DNA of 64,000 bases, taken from NCBI RefSeq assembly GCF_947495275.1, contig NZ_CANLYL010000001.1, forward strand, positions 558,001-622,000. Reading direction: 5' to 3'. The first letter of the stretch is position 1. The number at the start of each line of letters is the position of its first letter. A program made the translations under genes and the position numbers. Under the pieces are notes generated by a model, which saw only the letters and a program-made list of their open reading frames with translations, searched no databases and was not told the DNA's origin. Shown piece by piece: positions 41,505 through 52,335 of this stretch. This stretch comes from an uncultured Roseobacter sp. (GTDB taxonomy: Bacteria > Pseudomonadota > Alphaproteobacteria > Rhodobacterales > Rhodobacteraceae).

Positions 41505-41924
41505 TCAAGGGTTGCCAAGAAACGACACGGCCACGGCACGCTGGTGCGGTCGCGCGCGGTGTTCAAAAAGGTAGACACCTTGCCAGGTTCCCAACAGCGC
41601 CCGCCCGTTCCGGACAGGTATGGAAAGGCTGACCGGCATCATCGCCGCCTTGATATGCGCCGGCATATTGTCAGGACCCTCATAGGTGTGGCGCAGGTAG
41701 GCCATTTTCGGATCATCCGATGATGGCACCAACCTATCAAAGAAAGCTCGCAGATCGCTTTGTACATCGGCATCGGCGTTTTCCTGAATGAGCAGAGACG
41801 CAGATGTGTGGCGGATAAACAATGTCACGAGGCCATCGCCGCAACCTTCGAGACGGTCCAGCAGACGATCCGTAAACTCATAAAGCCCCGGACCCGAGGT
41901 CGTGATCTGTATCTCAGTATTCAT
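41505..41924 (-). CDS. YjbQ/UPF0047 family protein
   Basis: 139 residues. LVTLFIRHTSASLLIQENAD with DADVQSDLRAFFDRL and a C-terminal ISIPVRNGRALLGTWQGVYL match the UPF0047 family; the two conserved His/Asp clusters are present. Members are homotrimers with weak thiamine-phosphate synthase or related phosphotransferase activity, but the physiological role is uncertain. The ATG at 41924 is the family start. It stands alone, with ~130 bases to nrdR and ~40 to the secreted protein gene upstream on the same strand. Confidence 0.92.
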   Translation of the reverse strand: MNTEIQITTSGPGLYEFTDRLLDRLEGCGDGLVTLFIRHTSASLLIQENADADVQSDLRAFFDRLVPSSDDPKMAYLRHTYEGPDNMPAHIKAAMMPVSLSIPVRNGRALLGTWQGVYLFEHRARPHQRAVAVSFLGNP

Positions 41925-41967
41925 CTTTTCGGACCCGGCCCCAGTTCATCATTGGCATTGCTGCTGA

Positions 41968-42384
41968 TCAGAAACGGTCAAACAGCTCTTCGATGAACGC
42001 CTCGCAGAAAAGATAGGCGTGACCAACGGGAAGATTCTCACCCACCCGTTTAACTGATACCGAATATGACGTGGGCGTGTTGCGCAACGCGTCATCCGGG
42101 TTGAGCGTGTAGACCACCCCCATACGTCCTTGAACGGTTTTGGAAGGTCCGCGCGGCTCCAATATGTACATCCGCTTGCGGGCCCCATCGAGACCCGCTG
42201 CCTTGGTGTAATCTGCTGCTGCGCACCAGATGCCCCGCGCACCCACGCCTCGGTCCTCGATCACTTCGAAAGTATCGGCGCTTAAAGGATAGACGAAAAG
42301 CCGGTTTACCGCCCGAAAAGGCTGTGCTGCGAGGCTTGGCAGAGCCACAGCTAAACTGAGCAAAAGCGGAACATGGACCTTCAT
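41968..42384 (-). CDS. secreted protein of unknown function
   Basis: 138 residues with a signal peptide (MKVHVPLLLSLAVALPSLAA, cut after LAA). The mature part begins FRAVNRLFVYPLSADTFEVI and has two cysteines (IWCAAADY and LFCEAF) that could pair. It is mainly beta-rich, with repeated Tyr/Pro. I do not recognise a known family. The ATG at 42384 gives the signal peptide and follows AGGGGATG; the frame is open to 42429. It lies between rpoD and yjbQ on the same strand, separated from rpoD by a terminator. Confidence 0.78.
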   Translation of the reverse strand: MKVHVPLLLSLAVALPSLAAQPFRAVNRLFVYPLSADTFEVIEDRGVGARGIWCAAADYTKAAGLDGARKRMYILEPRGPSKTVQGRMGVVYTLNPDDALRNTPTSYSVSVKRVGENLPVGHAYLFCEAFIEELFDRF

Positions 42385-42499
42385 AAGATGACATCCCCTA
42401 CCGTCGGCATTCCGCCGACCATAGAACAAGGTACAGATTTTCCAAACTCACAAAGTATCTTTGCACAAACAGGCTGGTACAGAGGGGCCCGTGCGCATG

Positions 42500-42531
42500 A
42501 AAAATTCCCAGCAGGCAATGCCGCCTGCCGG
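42500..42531 (-). terminator. intrinsic terminator of rpoD
   Basis: On the reverse strand a 9-bp stem (CCGGCAGGC / GCCTGCTGG, one G-T pair) with a 6-base loop is followed by GAATTTTTC, just after the rpoD stop codon. It ends the dnaG-rpoD transcript. Confidence 0.85.
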
Positions 42532-42539
42532 GCGTTTCT

Positions 42540-44522
<1,983 letters not shown>

Positions 44523-44543
44523 GCGGTGCTCCTCAGAGGTCTC

Positions 44544-44567
44544 AGTGATTCGCTCGCCCGAATCACT
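44544..44567 (-). promoter_or_regulatory. stem-loop in rpoD leader
   Basis: A perfect 9-bp inverted repeat AGTGATTCG/CGAATCACT with a 6-base spacer, beginning ~22 bases upstream of the rpoD ATG. A further GTGATTCG copy lies near 44591. The stem is AT-containing and not followed by T residues, so it is not a terminator. It may be a binding site or a translation-control hairpin for rpoD. Confidence 0.4.
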
Positions 44568-44725
44568 TGGGAATCATCTAGCGTTTTTGGGTGATTCGGC
44601 CACCCATTTACCTTCTTTTTCTGCGGGTTTCCCGTTCAAATTTGGTTAACCGTCCGGTTTGTGGTGCTTATTTGCATCCCCACGCTCCCTTTCACAACTG
44701 ATTCGGCCCGACATGAACCGCAGCG

Positions 44726-46681
44726 TCATCTCTTGCGCGGTTTTTCAATTTTTATCTGCCCCAACAGATCATCCAGTCGCCGTCTTTCATCGCGACTCAA
44801 CACAGCGCCATTGTCGGCAACATCATATTCAGCCCGGTCTTCCTGACCACTGCGCCGCGCCATATCCGCCGCCTTGGCGGCTTCGGACAAGCGCCAGGTC
44901 AGGCCTTCATCCGCCACGCCACCCAAATCTTCAACGGCCTCGGCAATTTCCGCGTCCAAACCTTGGGCACTCTGTAATTTGGCAAGCTCTTCAGCCACCG
45001 TCATCCGCGTCTTGTCCAGATCTCCCGGCGTGCGGATACAGGGTACGATGGCGACATGGCGCTGCGACAGCAGGTTTTCAAGAGCCCCTTCCCCCAGTGA
45101 CTGGGAAATTTGTTCCCGCAGGCCGTCCGCACTCATTCCCATGTTGCACAGCAACACATGTCGCAATTCCCTGTGAAACGGGTCATTGCAGCGCATCTGT
45201 TCGATGCCCCCCTCAAACTCCTCGATCACCTCCGGGCAACTTGCCAGAACGGCGAGGATCACCGCTTCACGCAGATGATCCGTGCTGGCCGGATCTTCCG
45301 CAGCCGCCAACAGGGATGATTTCGTTGTGGCCCGCGCGGCGGCGGGCGGTTTTTGCCAGCCTCCGCGTCCCTTTGCGGTACTCCTCGGCCCGGGTTGCGG
45401 ACGGAAAAGCTGCCAGCGCAGGTCCTTGATCTCCTGCCCGTAATGGCTGCGAATGGACGGGTCCTTAATCGTCATGATCTTGCTGCGCAGGGCCTTGTCC
45501 AGGGCCGCCTTGCGTTCCGGGCTGTCAAACACACGACCCTCGGTTTCGCGCTGCCAGAGCAACCGAACCATCGGCATGGCGTCATCAAGCAGCTTTTGCA
45601 AAGCGGGTGCGCCCTGCTCGCGCAGCAGATCGTCGGGATCCTTGCCCGCCGGCATGATGGCAAACCGCAGCGATTGGCCCGCCTCCAACAACGGCAGCGC
45701 CAGATCAATCAGACGCATGGCCGCGCGCAGACCCGCCGTGTCGCCATCCAGCGCAATGATCGGTTCGGGGGTAATCCGCCAGAGCATCTGCAACTGGTTT
45801 TCAGTGATTGCGGTGCCCAGAGGGGCCACACTGGCCTCGAACCCGGCGGAGGCAAGCGCTATCACATCCATGTAGCCTTCTGCCACGATCAGTGACTGAC
45901 CTTTACCCGCCGCCGTGCGTGCCGGGCCCTGATTGTAAAGGCTGCGCCCCTTGTCGAAGAGTTCGGTTTCCGGCGAATTCAGATATTTGGCGTTGTCATT
46001 GGGATCCATGGCGCGCCCGCCAAAAGCGATGGCGCGTCCGCGCGCGTCCCGGATTGGATAGATGATCCGTCCCCGGAAGGTATCATAGGGCTTACCGCCC
46101 TTGCTCGACGGTTTCGCAAGGCCCGCATCCAGTATCAGCTGATCCTCGACTTTCTTGGCTTTCAGGTGGTCCCAAAGCCCTTGCCATTGATCCGGCGCAT
46201 AGCCGATTTCCCAGCGTTCAAGGGCAGCACCCTCCAGCCCGCGACGCTCCAGATAGGCCCGCGCTTCGGCGGCGGCACCGGTATTCAGTTGCAGCCGGAA
46301 GAACTTGACCGCCTGCTCCATGATCTCGACAAGCTGGCTGCGTTTGTCGGCTTTCTGCTGGGCTTGGGGGTCGCGTTCCGGCATCGGCATCCCGGCCTCG
46401 CGCGCAAGAATTTCGACGGCCTCCATGAAGCCCACATTCTCGGTTTCACGCACAAATGAGATGGCGTCGCCCTTGGCGTGACACCCGAAGCAATAATAAA
46501 AACCCTTGCGATCATCCACGTGGAAACTGGCCGATTTTTCCTGATGGAATGGGCATGGTGCCCACATATCGCCCTTGCCCTGATTGGATTTGCGCGCGTC
46601 CCAGATGACCTTGCGCCCAACCACCTGAGACAGGCTGGAACGGGTGCGCAACTCATCAAGAAATCCGGGTGGAAGGCTCAT
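44726..46681 (-). CDS. dnaG: DNA primase
   Basis: 651 residues. An N-terminal zinc finger (CPFHQEKSASFHVDD ... YYCFGCHAKGDA; CxxH and CxxC) is followed by the RNA polymerase core with VEILAREAGMPMPE, RIIYPIRDARGRAIAFGGRA and a Toprim domain (SLIVAEGYMDVIAL; ALDGDTAGLRAAMR). A C-terminal helicase-binding region completes it. It makes primers at the replication fork with DnaB. The length fits proteobacterial DnaG. The C-terminus (LLGQIKIEKPRKR) is unremarkable. The gene is on the same strand as rpoD, 200 bp upstream of it. Confidence 0.97.
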   Translation of the reverse strand: MSLPPGFLDELRTRSSLSQVVGRKVIWDARKSNQGKGDMWAPCPFHQEKSASFHVDDRKGFYYCFGCHAKGDAISFVRETENVGFMEAVEILAREAGMPMPERDPQAQQKADKRSQLVEIMEQAVKFFRLQLNTGAAAEARAYLERRGLEGAALERWEIGYAPDQWQGLWDHLKAKKVEDQLILDAGLAKPSSKGGKPYDTFRGRIIYPIRDARGRAIAFGGRAMDPNDNAKYLNSPETELFDKGRSLYNQGPARTAAGKGQSLIVAEGYMDVIALASAGFEASVAPLGTAITENQLQMLWRITPEPIIALDGDTAGLRAAMRLIDLALPLLEAGQSLRFAIMPAGKDPDDLLREQGAPALQKLLDDAMPMVRLLWQRETEGRVFDSPERKAALDKALRSKIMTIKDPSIRSHYGQEIKDLRWQLFRPQPGPRSTAKGRGGWQKPPAAARATTKSSLLAAAEDPASTDHLREAVILAVLASCPEVIEEFEGGIEQMRCNDPFHRELRHVLLCNMGMSADGLREQISQSLGEGALENLLSQRHVAIVPCIRTPGDLDKTRMTVAEELAKLQSAQGLDAEIAEAVEDLGGVADEGLTWRLSEAAKAADMARRSGQEDRAEYDVADNGAVLSRDERRRLDDLLGQIKIEKPRKR

Positions 46682-46797
46682 GATCTATATATCGGCGCGC
46701 ACCCGATGAGAGTCCAGACGCCGCAGTGAAATTCAATCTACAGATCGCCGGGGCATGCCACCCAAGCAAGGCGCAACGCGCAGCTATGTGCTGCGGA

Positions 46798-47121
46798 TCA
46801 ATTGCCCTGCAAAGAGGATAGATCCGCCCCCATGCACTGCTCGAAGGTCGCGCTGCGCCAATCGGTGTTGCGCAATTCCTTGCGCTTCAACCCGTACATA
46901 TGGGGCGCAAGCACCGGGATCATGCCGTTGTAATTGGCAGGCCAGGTCGCGTTTTCCGCAAGCGCCTGAGGCAGTTTGCGCTCGCTCACACGGTCAAGGC
47001 GGGCCTGGGCAATGGCGGCGACAATATCTGCCTGATGACCGCAGAGCACTTCCTTGTCGTCCTGTGCAAGAACCGGGGAGGCAGTAAGCAAAAATACAAA
47101 GGCCGACACGTAACGCAACAT
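46798..47121 (-). CDS. small secreted protein, unknown
   Basis: 107 residues. The signal peptide MLRYVSAFVFLLTASPVLAQ is cut after VLA. The mature ~87 residues have two cysteines (VLCGHQADI and FEQCMGADL) likely forming a disulfide, and are mostly helical. I do not recognise a family. GGAG precedes the ATG. It lies just downstream of the sarcosine oxidase operon on the same strand and may be transcribed with it. The context does not by itself suggest a function. Confidence 0.72.
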   Translation of the reverse strand: MLRYVSAFVFLLTASPVLAQDDKEVLCGHQADIVAAIAQARLDRVSERKLPQALAENATWPANYNGMIPVLAPHMYGLKRKELRNTDWRSATFEQCMGADLSSLQGN

Positions 47122-47156
47122 TTTTCATTCTCCGATCAGGTAACCCTTGCAACACT

Positions 47157-47702
47157 TTAGCGGCGGGCGGCAGTGGCTTCCATAGCTTGTTTGATGTCTT
47201 GCACCAAAGTGATCGCCATCGACCGGAAGACCATGATCAGAAAGCTGTCGCTGCCCACCCGGGTGATCGAGCCGTTCATGTGCCTGATTTGCGTCCTGAC
47301 CGTATGACCGCGTTTGAATTCGGCTGCGCGCAAGTCAACGGGCACAAGACGCGCCAGGATATCTTCGGCAGGGGGTCCGTCGAGGGTTACACAGGCCCAG
47401 GCATCGGATTGATCGGTAAGCGCTGCGGTTCTGGCCAGATCGGCATTCGGTGGCGGTCCGACCAGCAATGCCATATCCTTGCCGAACCAGATGGCCCGCT
47501 CGAACGCCTTTCCGGTAGCACGGTTCACAGCGGGCAGCGCCATCCCATGGGCGGCACGCAGCGCTTGTGATGTCGCCGTTGTCTGACCCTGAAATGGTGC
47601 GATGGAGGTCAAGTGGCCGACCTCCGCGTCGCTCAGCGTCGCCGCGCCTTCGGATAGCGGCAACAGATCACCGAAAGCGCTTTTTGCAATCAGATCACCC
47701 AC
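47157..47702 (-). CDS. soxG: sarcosine oxidase, gamma subunit
   Basis: 181 residues. GDLIAKSAFGDLLPLSEGAA at the start and the end motif FLIMVFRSMAITLVQDIKQA match SoxG. It is the smallest structural partner, packing against the alpha subunit; no catalytic role is known. The start is the GTG at 47702, 8 bases after a good GGGAGG, inside the end of soxA (8-bp overlap); the open frame extends much further upstream but only as antisense-like sequence. It is the last gene of the soxBDAG operon. Confidence 0.9.
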   Translation of the reverse strand: MGDLIAKSAFGDLLPLSEGAATLSDAEVGHLTSIAPFQGQTTATSQALRAAHGMALPAVNRATGKAFERAIWFGKDMALLVGPPPNADLARTAALTDQSDAWACVTLDGPPAEDILARLVPVDLRAAEFKRGHTVRTQIRHMNGSITRVGSDSFLIMVFRSMAITLVQDIKQAMEATAARR

Positions 47703-50637
47703 GTGTTCGGCCTCCCTCAGGATCAAAAAAGACCGGATCGCAAATCTCGACCTCTGTTTCGAGATCGCGCAGATGGTCCACGACACGCATGACCTCACCA
47801 AAGCGCTCCGGGCCTCTTTTGACGAAGCCCAGTCCGACGAAATGGCCCAGCGTTGGCGAAAACGCCACCGAAGTGACATAGCCCTGATCGTTGACCCGTA
47901 TCGCAGAGGCATCCTTTTCGAACACATGCGCCCCTGCCGTCAGTTCCTTGACCGCGCCCACCGGTTTCATGCCAACAAGCCGTTCGCGACCGGGATTGAC
48001 CAGCCCGTCGCGGGCCGCCATCGTCTGACCGATGCAATCCTTCTTGGTGCTGATCATCCGGGCAAAACCGATATCGAAGGCTGTGGTGCGCCCGTGGATT
48101 TCGGCATGGGTAATATGGCCCTTTTCGATCCGCAGCACATTCAGCGCTTCCATCCCATAGGCCCCGCCGCTCAGGCTTTCGGCCCGTTTGACCAGCAATT
48201 CAAACAAGCTCTCCCCGTATCGGGCGGGAACGGCAATCTCATAGGCATGTTCACCCGAAAACGAAATGCGGAAAAGCCGACCCGCCACACCCGCGACCGT
48301 TACATCGCCACAGGCCATGAAGGGCCAGGTGTCATTGTCGATGGGAGTGTCGAGGATTTCATTCAGCAATTCGCGGGACCGTGGCCCGGCAACAGCGAAT
48401 TGCGCCCATTGCTCGGTAACGGACATGAAACGCACATCGAGATCAGGCCGCAACACCTGATGCACGAACTCCAGATGCCGCATCACATTGCCTGCGGCGG
48501 CGGTTGTTGTGGTCATGACAAAGTGCTGATCCGCCAGACGTGCCGTGGTGCCATCATCCATCACATGACCGTCTTCGCGCAGCATCAGCCCATATCGGAC
48601 ACGTCCCGTTTTCAGCGTGGAAAAGGTGTTGGTGTAGACGAAATCGAGAAAAGCCCCGGCGTCCGGGCCCTGAATGTCGATTTTTCCCAGCGTGGAGACA
48701 TCGCAGACGCCGACGGTCTCGCGCACATAGGCCACTTCCCTGTCGCAGGACTGGCGCCATGTGGTTTCGCCGGCCTTTGGAAAATAGCTCGGACGATACC
48801 ACAAACCCGCCTCGATCATGGGGGCTCCCATCGCGACACTGACCTGATGGGAGGTGGTGAAACGTTGCGGTGCAAACCCGTCTCCCTGACCCCCTGCGCC
48901 CATCGCGGCGATAGCAACCGGTGCGTAGGGAGGGCGGAACGTCGTGGTGCCCGTTTCCGGAATGCCGCGCCCGGTTGCGTCGGCCAGCACCGCCAGGGCC
49001 GCGACGTTGGAATTCTTGCCCTGATCCGTTGCCATGCCTTGGGTGGTGTAGCGTTTCATGTGCTCCACCGAGCGGAAGTTTTCGGTTGCTGCCTGTTTGA
49101 TGTCCTTGACCGTCACGTCGTTCTGGAAATCCAGCCAGGCGCGGCCCTTGCCGGGCACGGCCCAGAGCGGCGTGATGCCAAAACCGCCATCGGTATCACT
49201 GCCTACGGGCAGATCGACACGGGGGGCTTTCCGTTTCAGCTCTTTCAGGACCGTCCTGGCAGCATCGTACCCCGCTGCAAAACACTCTGATGTCCCAAAG
49301 GTGCCGTTGCAGGCCCCGGCGGCCTTGAGGCCGGGAATGCTATCTGGCGTCGGCACAAAACTGGCAATGTCTTCGCGCCAGGTGGGCCTGCCATTCATGT
49401 GACAAGTCAGGTGGACGGTCGGGTTCCAACCGCCCGACATGGCCAGACAATCGGCGTCGATCCTGAAGGCGCCTCTTGGCCCTTGAACCGTGACCCCTTG
49501 GAGCCCGCGTCGACCCGCACTGCCCGTCACCACGGCCCCGGCATAAACCGGGAAGTCCGCACCCGGGATCTGCGCATCCGGTCTGCTGTCGATGAGGCCC
49601 GCAACTTCCACGCCCGCTTCGACCAGATCCAGGGCCGTGCGATGCGCATCATCATTGTTGCCAAAAACGGCCACAGATTGCCCGGGGCTCACGCCATATC
49701 GGTTGAGATAGGTGCGCACGGCTCCGGCAGTCATGATCCCGGGGCGGTCATTGTTTGCAAAGGCGACAGGTCGTTCCAGCGCACCCGCTGCAAGGATCGC
49801 GTGCTTGGCAACGATCCGCCAGAACGTCTCCAATGGCGCGCCACGACCCGGCGGTGCACGATGCCCGGTCACTCTTTCCAAAGCTGCATATGTGCCTTGG
49901 TCATAGGCGCCGGTCACGGTTGTGCGGGTCATCAGGCGCACATTTTCCAGACCCCGCAATTCGGCCACGGCGGCTGCGGCCCAATCGCTGCCATTCTCGC
50001 CGTCGATGACATAGGTTTCTGCGTTCAGGCGTCCCCCCAAAAGCGCATCTTCGTCTGCAAGGATCACATCGGCCCCCGCGCGCCCGGCAACGAGCGCCGC
50101 CATAAGCCCGGTTGGCCCGCCCCCGATGATCAACAGATCACAGAACGCATATGCCTTTTCGTAGGTGTCCTCATTGCTCCGCCCGCTAAGCCCCCCAAGG
50201 CCCGCGGCGCGCCGAATGATCGGCTCATAGAGCTTCTCCCAAAACGCGGGCGGCCACATGAACGTCTTGTAATAGAACCCTGCCCCCAAAAACGGCCAGG
50301 CCAGATCGTTGATGGCCATGACATCCCAGTGCAGGGAGGGCCAGGCGTTCTGGGACCGGACCTCAAGCCCGTCGAAAATCTCCTGCATCGTTGCCCGCAC
50401 GTTAGGCTCTTGCGCCGAGCCACGGCCAATCGTCACCAGGGCGCTGGGTTCCTCGCTGCCCGCTGTCAGTACGCCGCGTGGCCGGTGATATTTAAAGGAT
50501 CGCCCCATCAAACGTTGACCATTCGCCAGCAGCGCAGATGCAACCGTATCACCCGAATACCCGCCGTAACCGATGGTGTCGAACTCGAAGCGCACAGGTT
50601 TCAAGCGGTCAATCAGGCCTTTGCCATCAACCCTCAT
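47695..50637 (-). CDS. soxA: sarcosine oxidase, alpha subunit
   Basis: 980 residues. The N-terminal ferredoxin-like part (YSGDTVASALLANGQRLMGR; SFKYHRPRG) is followed by an NAD-binding FAD/NAD(P) domain (LIIGGGPTGLMAALVAGRAG near residue 175). The C-terminal aminomethyltransferase (GcvT-like) domain of ~370 residues (MAMGAPMIEAGLWYRPSYFP-type start, and VTVAGVAGRLFRISFSGEHA) binds tetrahydrofolate. The heterotetramer oxidises sarcosine to glycine, with the methyl group passed to folate as 5,10-methylene-THF. It overlaps soxD by 4 bp upstream and soxG by 8 bp downstream. Confidence 0.97.
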   Translation of the reverse strand: MRVDGKGLIDRLKPVRFEFDTIGYGGYSGDTVASALLANGQRLMGRSFKYHRPRGVLTAGSEEPSALVTIGRGSAQEPNVRATMQEIFDGLEVRSQNAWPSLHWDVMAINDLAWPFLGAGFYYKTFMWPPAFWEKLYEPIIRRAAGLGGLSGRSNEDTYEKAYAFCDLLIIGGGPTGLMAALVAGRAGADVILADEDALLGGRLNAETYVIDGENGSDWAAAAVAELRGLENVRLMTRTTVTGAYDQGTYAALERVTGHRAPPGRGAPLETFWRIVAKHAILAAGALERPVAFANNDRPGIMTAGAVRTYLNRYGVSPGQSVAVFGNNDDAHRTALDLVEAGVEVAGLIDSRPDAQIPGADFPVYAGAVVTGSAGRRGLQGVTVQGPRGAFRIDADCLAMSGGWNPTVHLTCHMNGRPTWREDIASFVPTPDSIPGLKAAGACNGTFGTSECFAAGYDAARTVLKELKRKAPRVDLPVGSDTDGGFGITPLWAVPGKGRAWLDFQNDVTVKDIKQAATENFRSVEHMKRYTTQGMATDQGKNSNVAALAVLADATGRGIPETGTTTFRPPYAPVAIAAMGAGGQGDGFAPQRFTTSHQVSVAMGAPMIEAGLWYRPSYFPKAGETTWRQSCDREVAYVRETVGVCDVSTLGKIDIQGPDAGAFLDFVYTNTFSTLKTGRVRYGLMLREDGHVMDDGTTARLADQHFVMTTTTAAAGNVMRHLEFVHQVLRPDLDVRFMSVTEQWAQFAVAGPRSRELLNEILDTPIDNDTWPFMACGDVTVAGVAGRLFRISFSGEHAYEIAVPARYGESLFELLVKRAESLSGGAYGMEALNVLRIEKGHITHAEIHGRTTAFDIGFARMISTKKDCIGQTMAARDGLVNPGRERLVGMKPVGAVKELTAGAHVFEKDASAIRVNDQGYVTSVAFSPTLGHFVGLGFVKRGPERFGEVMRVVDHLRDLETEVEICDPVFFDPEGGRTRG

Positions 50638-50906
50638 CTGGCCGCCCTCGCTTCGGTTTCGGCAAGCGTTACCGAGAGCACCTCATGGGTTACGGTGTTG
50701 CGGGTGACGACAACCCAGGCACCACACCCCCCCTCGTGGTGCCACAAATCACGCGTCTGCCCGGCGGGGTTATCACGCAGATGAACATAGTCGTCCCAGG
50801 CATCAGCGCCTGCGTCGGGCGCCGGACGTGTCATCGCCACGGCATCGCCCTGATAATAGAATTCACGACGATCGCGCGCGCCGCACAAAGGACAGGTCAG
50901 CCGCAT
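50634..50906 (-). CDS. soxD: sarcosine oxidase, delta subunit
   Basis: 90 residues. MRLTCPLCGARDRREFYYQG with a CxxC pair is the delta-subunit zinc-ribbon start, and WHHEGGCGAWVVVTRNTVTH the middle, with a further Cys. It is a small structural zinc-binding subunit of heterotetrameric sarcosine oxidase. The A/G-rich GAAAGGGGGGG before the ATG is an unusually long purine run. Its stop codon overlaps the soxA ATG (ATGA). Confidence 0.95.
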   Translation of the reverse strand: MRLTCPLCGARDRREFYYQGDAVAMTRPAPDAGADAWDDYVHLRDNPAGQTRDLWHHEGGCGAWVVVTRNTVTHEVLSVTLAETEARAAR

Positions 50907-50972
50907 CGCGCCCCCCCCTTTCGCCAGTTTTTAAAAGCAGTTCCGCAGTTGGTTTTCATCCCCTGTTACCCC

Positions 50973-52226
50973 TCAGTGCAGATTGTGCTGAGAGCCGGTA
51001 CCCTCTTCATCAATAATGCCGTGCCCGGTTCGGAAACGGTCCAGTTGAAAACCTGTTGCTGTCTCATGATGTTGATCGGTGGCCATCAGATGCGCCAGCG
51101 CAAACCCAGAGGCCGGGACCGCCTTGAAACCGCCGTAGCACCAACCACAATCCAGATACAAACCCGCCGTATCGGTCTTGTCGATGATCGGAGAGCCATC
51201 CGGCGTCATATCCATGATGCCGCCCCAGCCGCGCAGCACTTTGGCCTTGCCGATCATCGGCATCAGGGTCATCCCCGCTTCCATCACATGTTCGGCCATC
51301 GGCAGGTTGCCGCGCTGCGCATAGGAGGCGTAGAAATCCAGATCGCCACCGAATACCAGCCCGCCCTTGTCGGATTGGCTGATGTAGAAATGGCCCATGC
51401 CGAAACTGACCACATGATCAATGCAGGGCTTCAATCCTTCGGACACAAAGGCCTGCAACACATGGCTTTCGATCGGCAGACGCATCCCCGCCATCGCTGC
51501 CACCTGCCCTGACCGGCCAGCGGTTACAATTGCAACCTTCCGGGCCTTGATGGCCCCGCGCGTCGTCTGCACGCCTCTGACCGCGCCGTTTTCGATATCG
51601 ATCCCTGTCACTTCGCAGTTCTGCAACAGGTGAACACCGCGCTGATCGGCCCCGCGGGCATATCCCCAGGCCACAGCATCATGGCGCGCAGACCCGCCAC
51701 GTGGATGCAAGAGGCCGCCATAGATTGGAAAACGCGTGTTGTCGAAATCAAGATAGGGCAGATATTTCCTGACGCCATCACGATCGAGCAGGACCGCATC
51801 ATCCCCCTGATTGATCATCGCGTTACCGCGGCGCACGAAAGCATCGCGCTGACCATCGGAATGAAAAAGGTTGATGATGCCACGCTGCGAGAACATCACG
51901 TTGTAGTTGAGTTCCTGCTCCAGCCCCTCCCAGAGCTTCATCGAATGGCTGTAGAATTCCGAATTTCCCGGCAGAAAGTAGTTCGCACGCACAATCGTGG
52001 TGTTCCTGCCGATATTGCCACTGCCGATGTAGCCTTTTTCCAGCACGGCGATATTGGTTAGCCCGTGTTTCTCAGCCAGATAATAGGCCGTTGAAAGCCC
52101 ATGGCCGCCGCCGCCAACAATCAGCGCATCATATTCTGCTTTTGGTGTCGGATCGCGCCAGTGCGGGGTCCAGCCCTTGTTGCCTGTCAGCCCTTCCCTG
52201 AGAACCCGTAGGCCTGAGAATTTCAC
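50973..52226 (-). CDS. soxB: sarcosine oxidase, beta subunit
   Basis: 417 residues. KFSGLRVLREGLTGNKGWTP starts the family alignment, and an FAD-binding loop follows (ALIVGGGGHGLSTAYYLAEK). The subunit carries FAD and covalent FMN and removes electrons from sarcosine; the region around YLDCGWCYGGFKAVPASG is typical near the C-terminus. The GTG at 52226 is preferred because GGGAGA sits 7 bases upstream and family proteins begin at this point; the TTG at 52253 would add 9 residues. It is the first gene of soxBDAG. Confidence 0.95.
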   Translation of the reverse strand: MKFSGLRVLREGLTGNKGWTPHWRDPTPKAEYDALIVGGGGHGLSTAYYLAEKHGLTNIAVLEKGYIGSGNIGRNTTIVRANYFLPGNSEFYSHSMKLWEGLEQELNYNVMFSQRGIINLFHSDGQRDAFVRRGNAMINQGDDAVLLDRDGVRKYLPYLDFDNTRFPIYGGLLHPRGGSARHDAVAWGYARGADQRGVHLLQNCEVTGIDIENGAVRGVQTTRGAIKARKVAIVTAGRSGQVAAMAGMRLPIESHVLQAFVSEGLKPCIDHVVSFGMGHFYISQSDKGGLVFGGDLDFYASYAQRGNLPMAEHVMEAGMTLMPMIGKAKVLRGWGGIMDMTPDGSPIIDKTDTAGLYLDCGWCYGGFKAVPASGFALAHLMATDQHHETATGFQLDRFRTGHGIIDEEGTGSQHNLH

Positions 52227-52335
52227 CGCAGATTCTCCCTGTTGTTCGGACAAAACCTAACAACACTGCCCCTGCACCGCTACAATTGAATACGACCAAA
52301 AGTGTCGCTCCGGGACCGCACTCTTCGCGCAGGCC

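Noticed and set aside
47602-49290. 562-codon forward open frame antisense to soxA (and 49399-50784)
   Set aside because: The opposite strand encodes complete sarcosine oxidase subunits; the antisense frames are composition effects.
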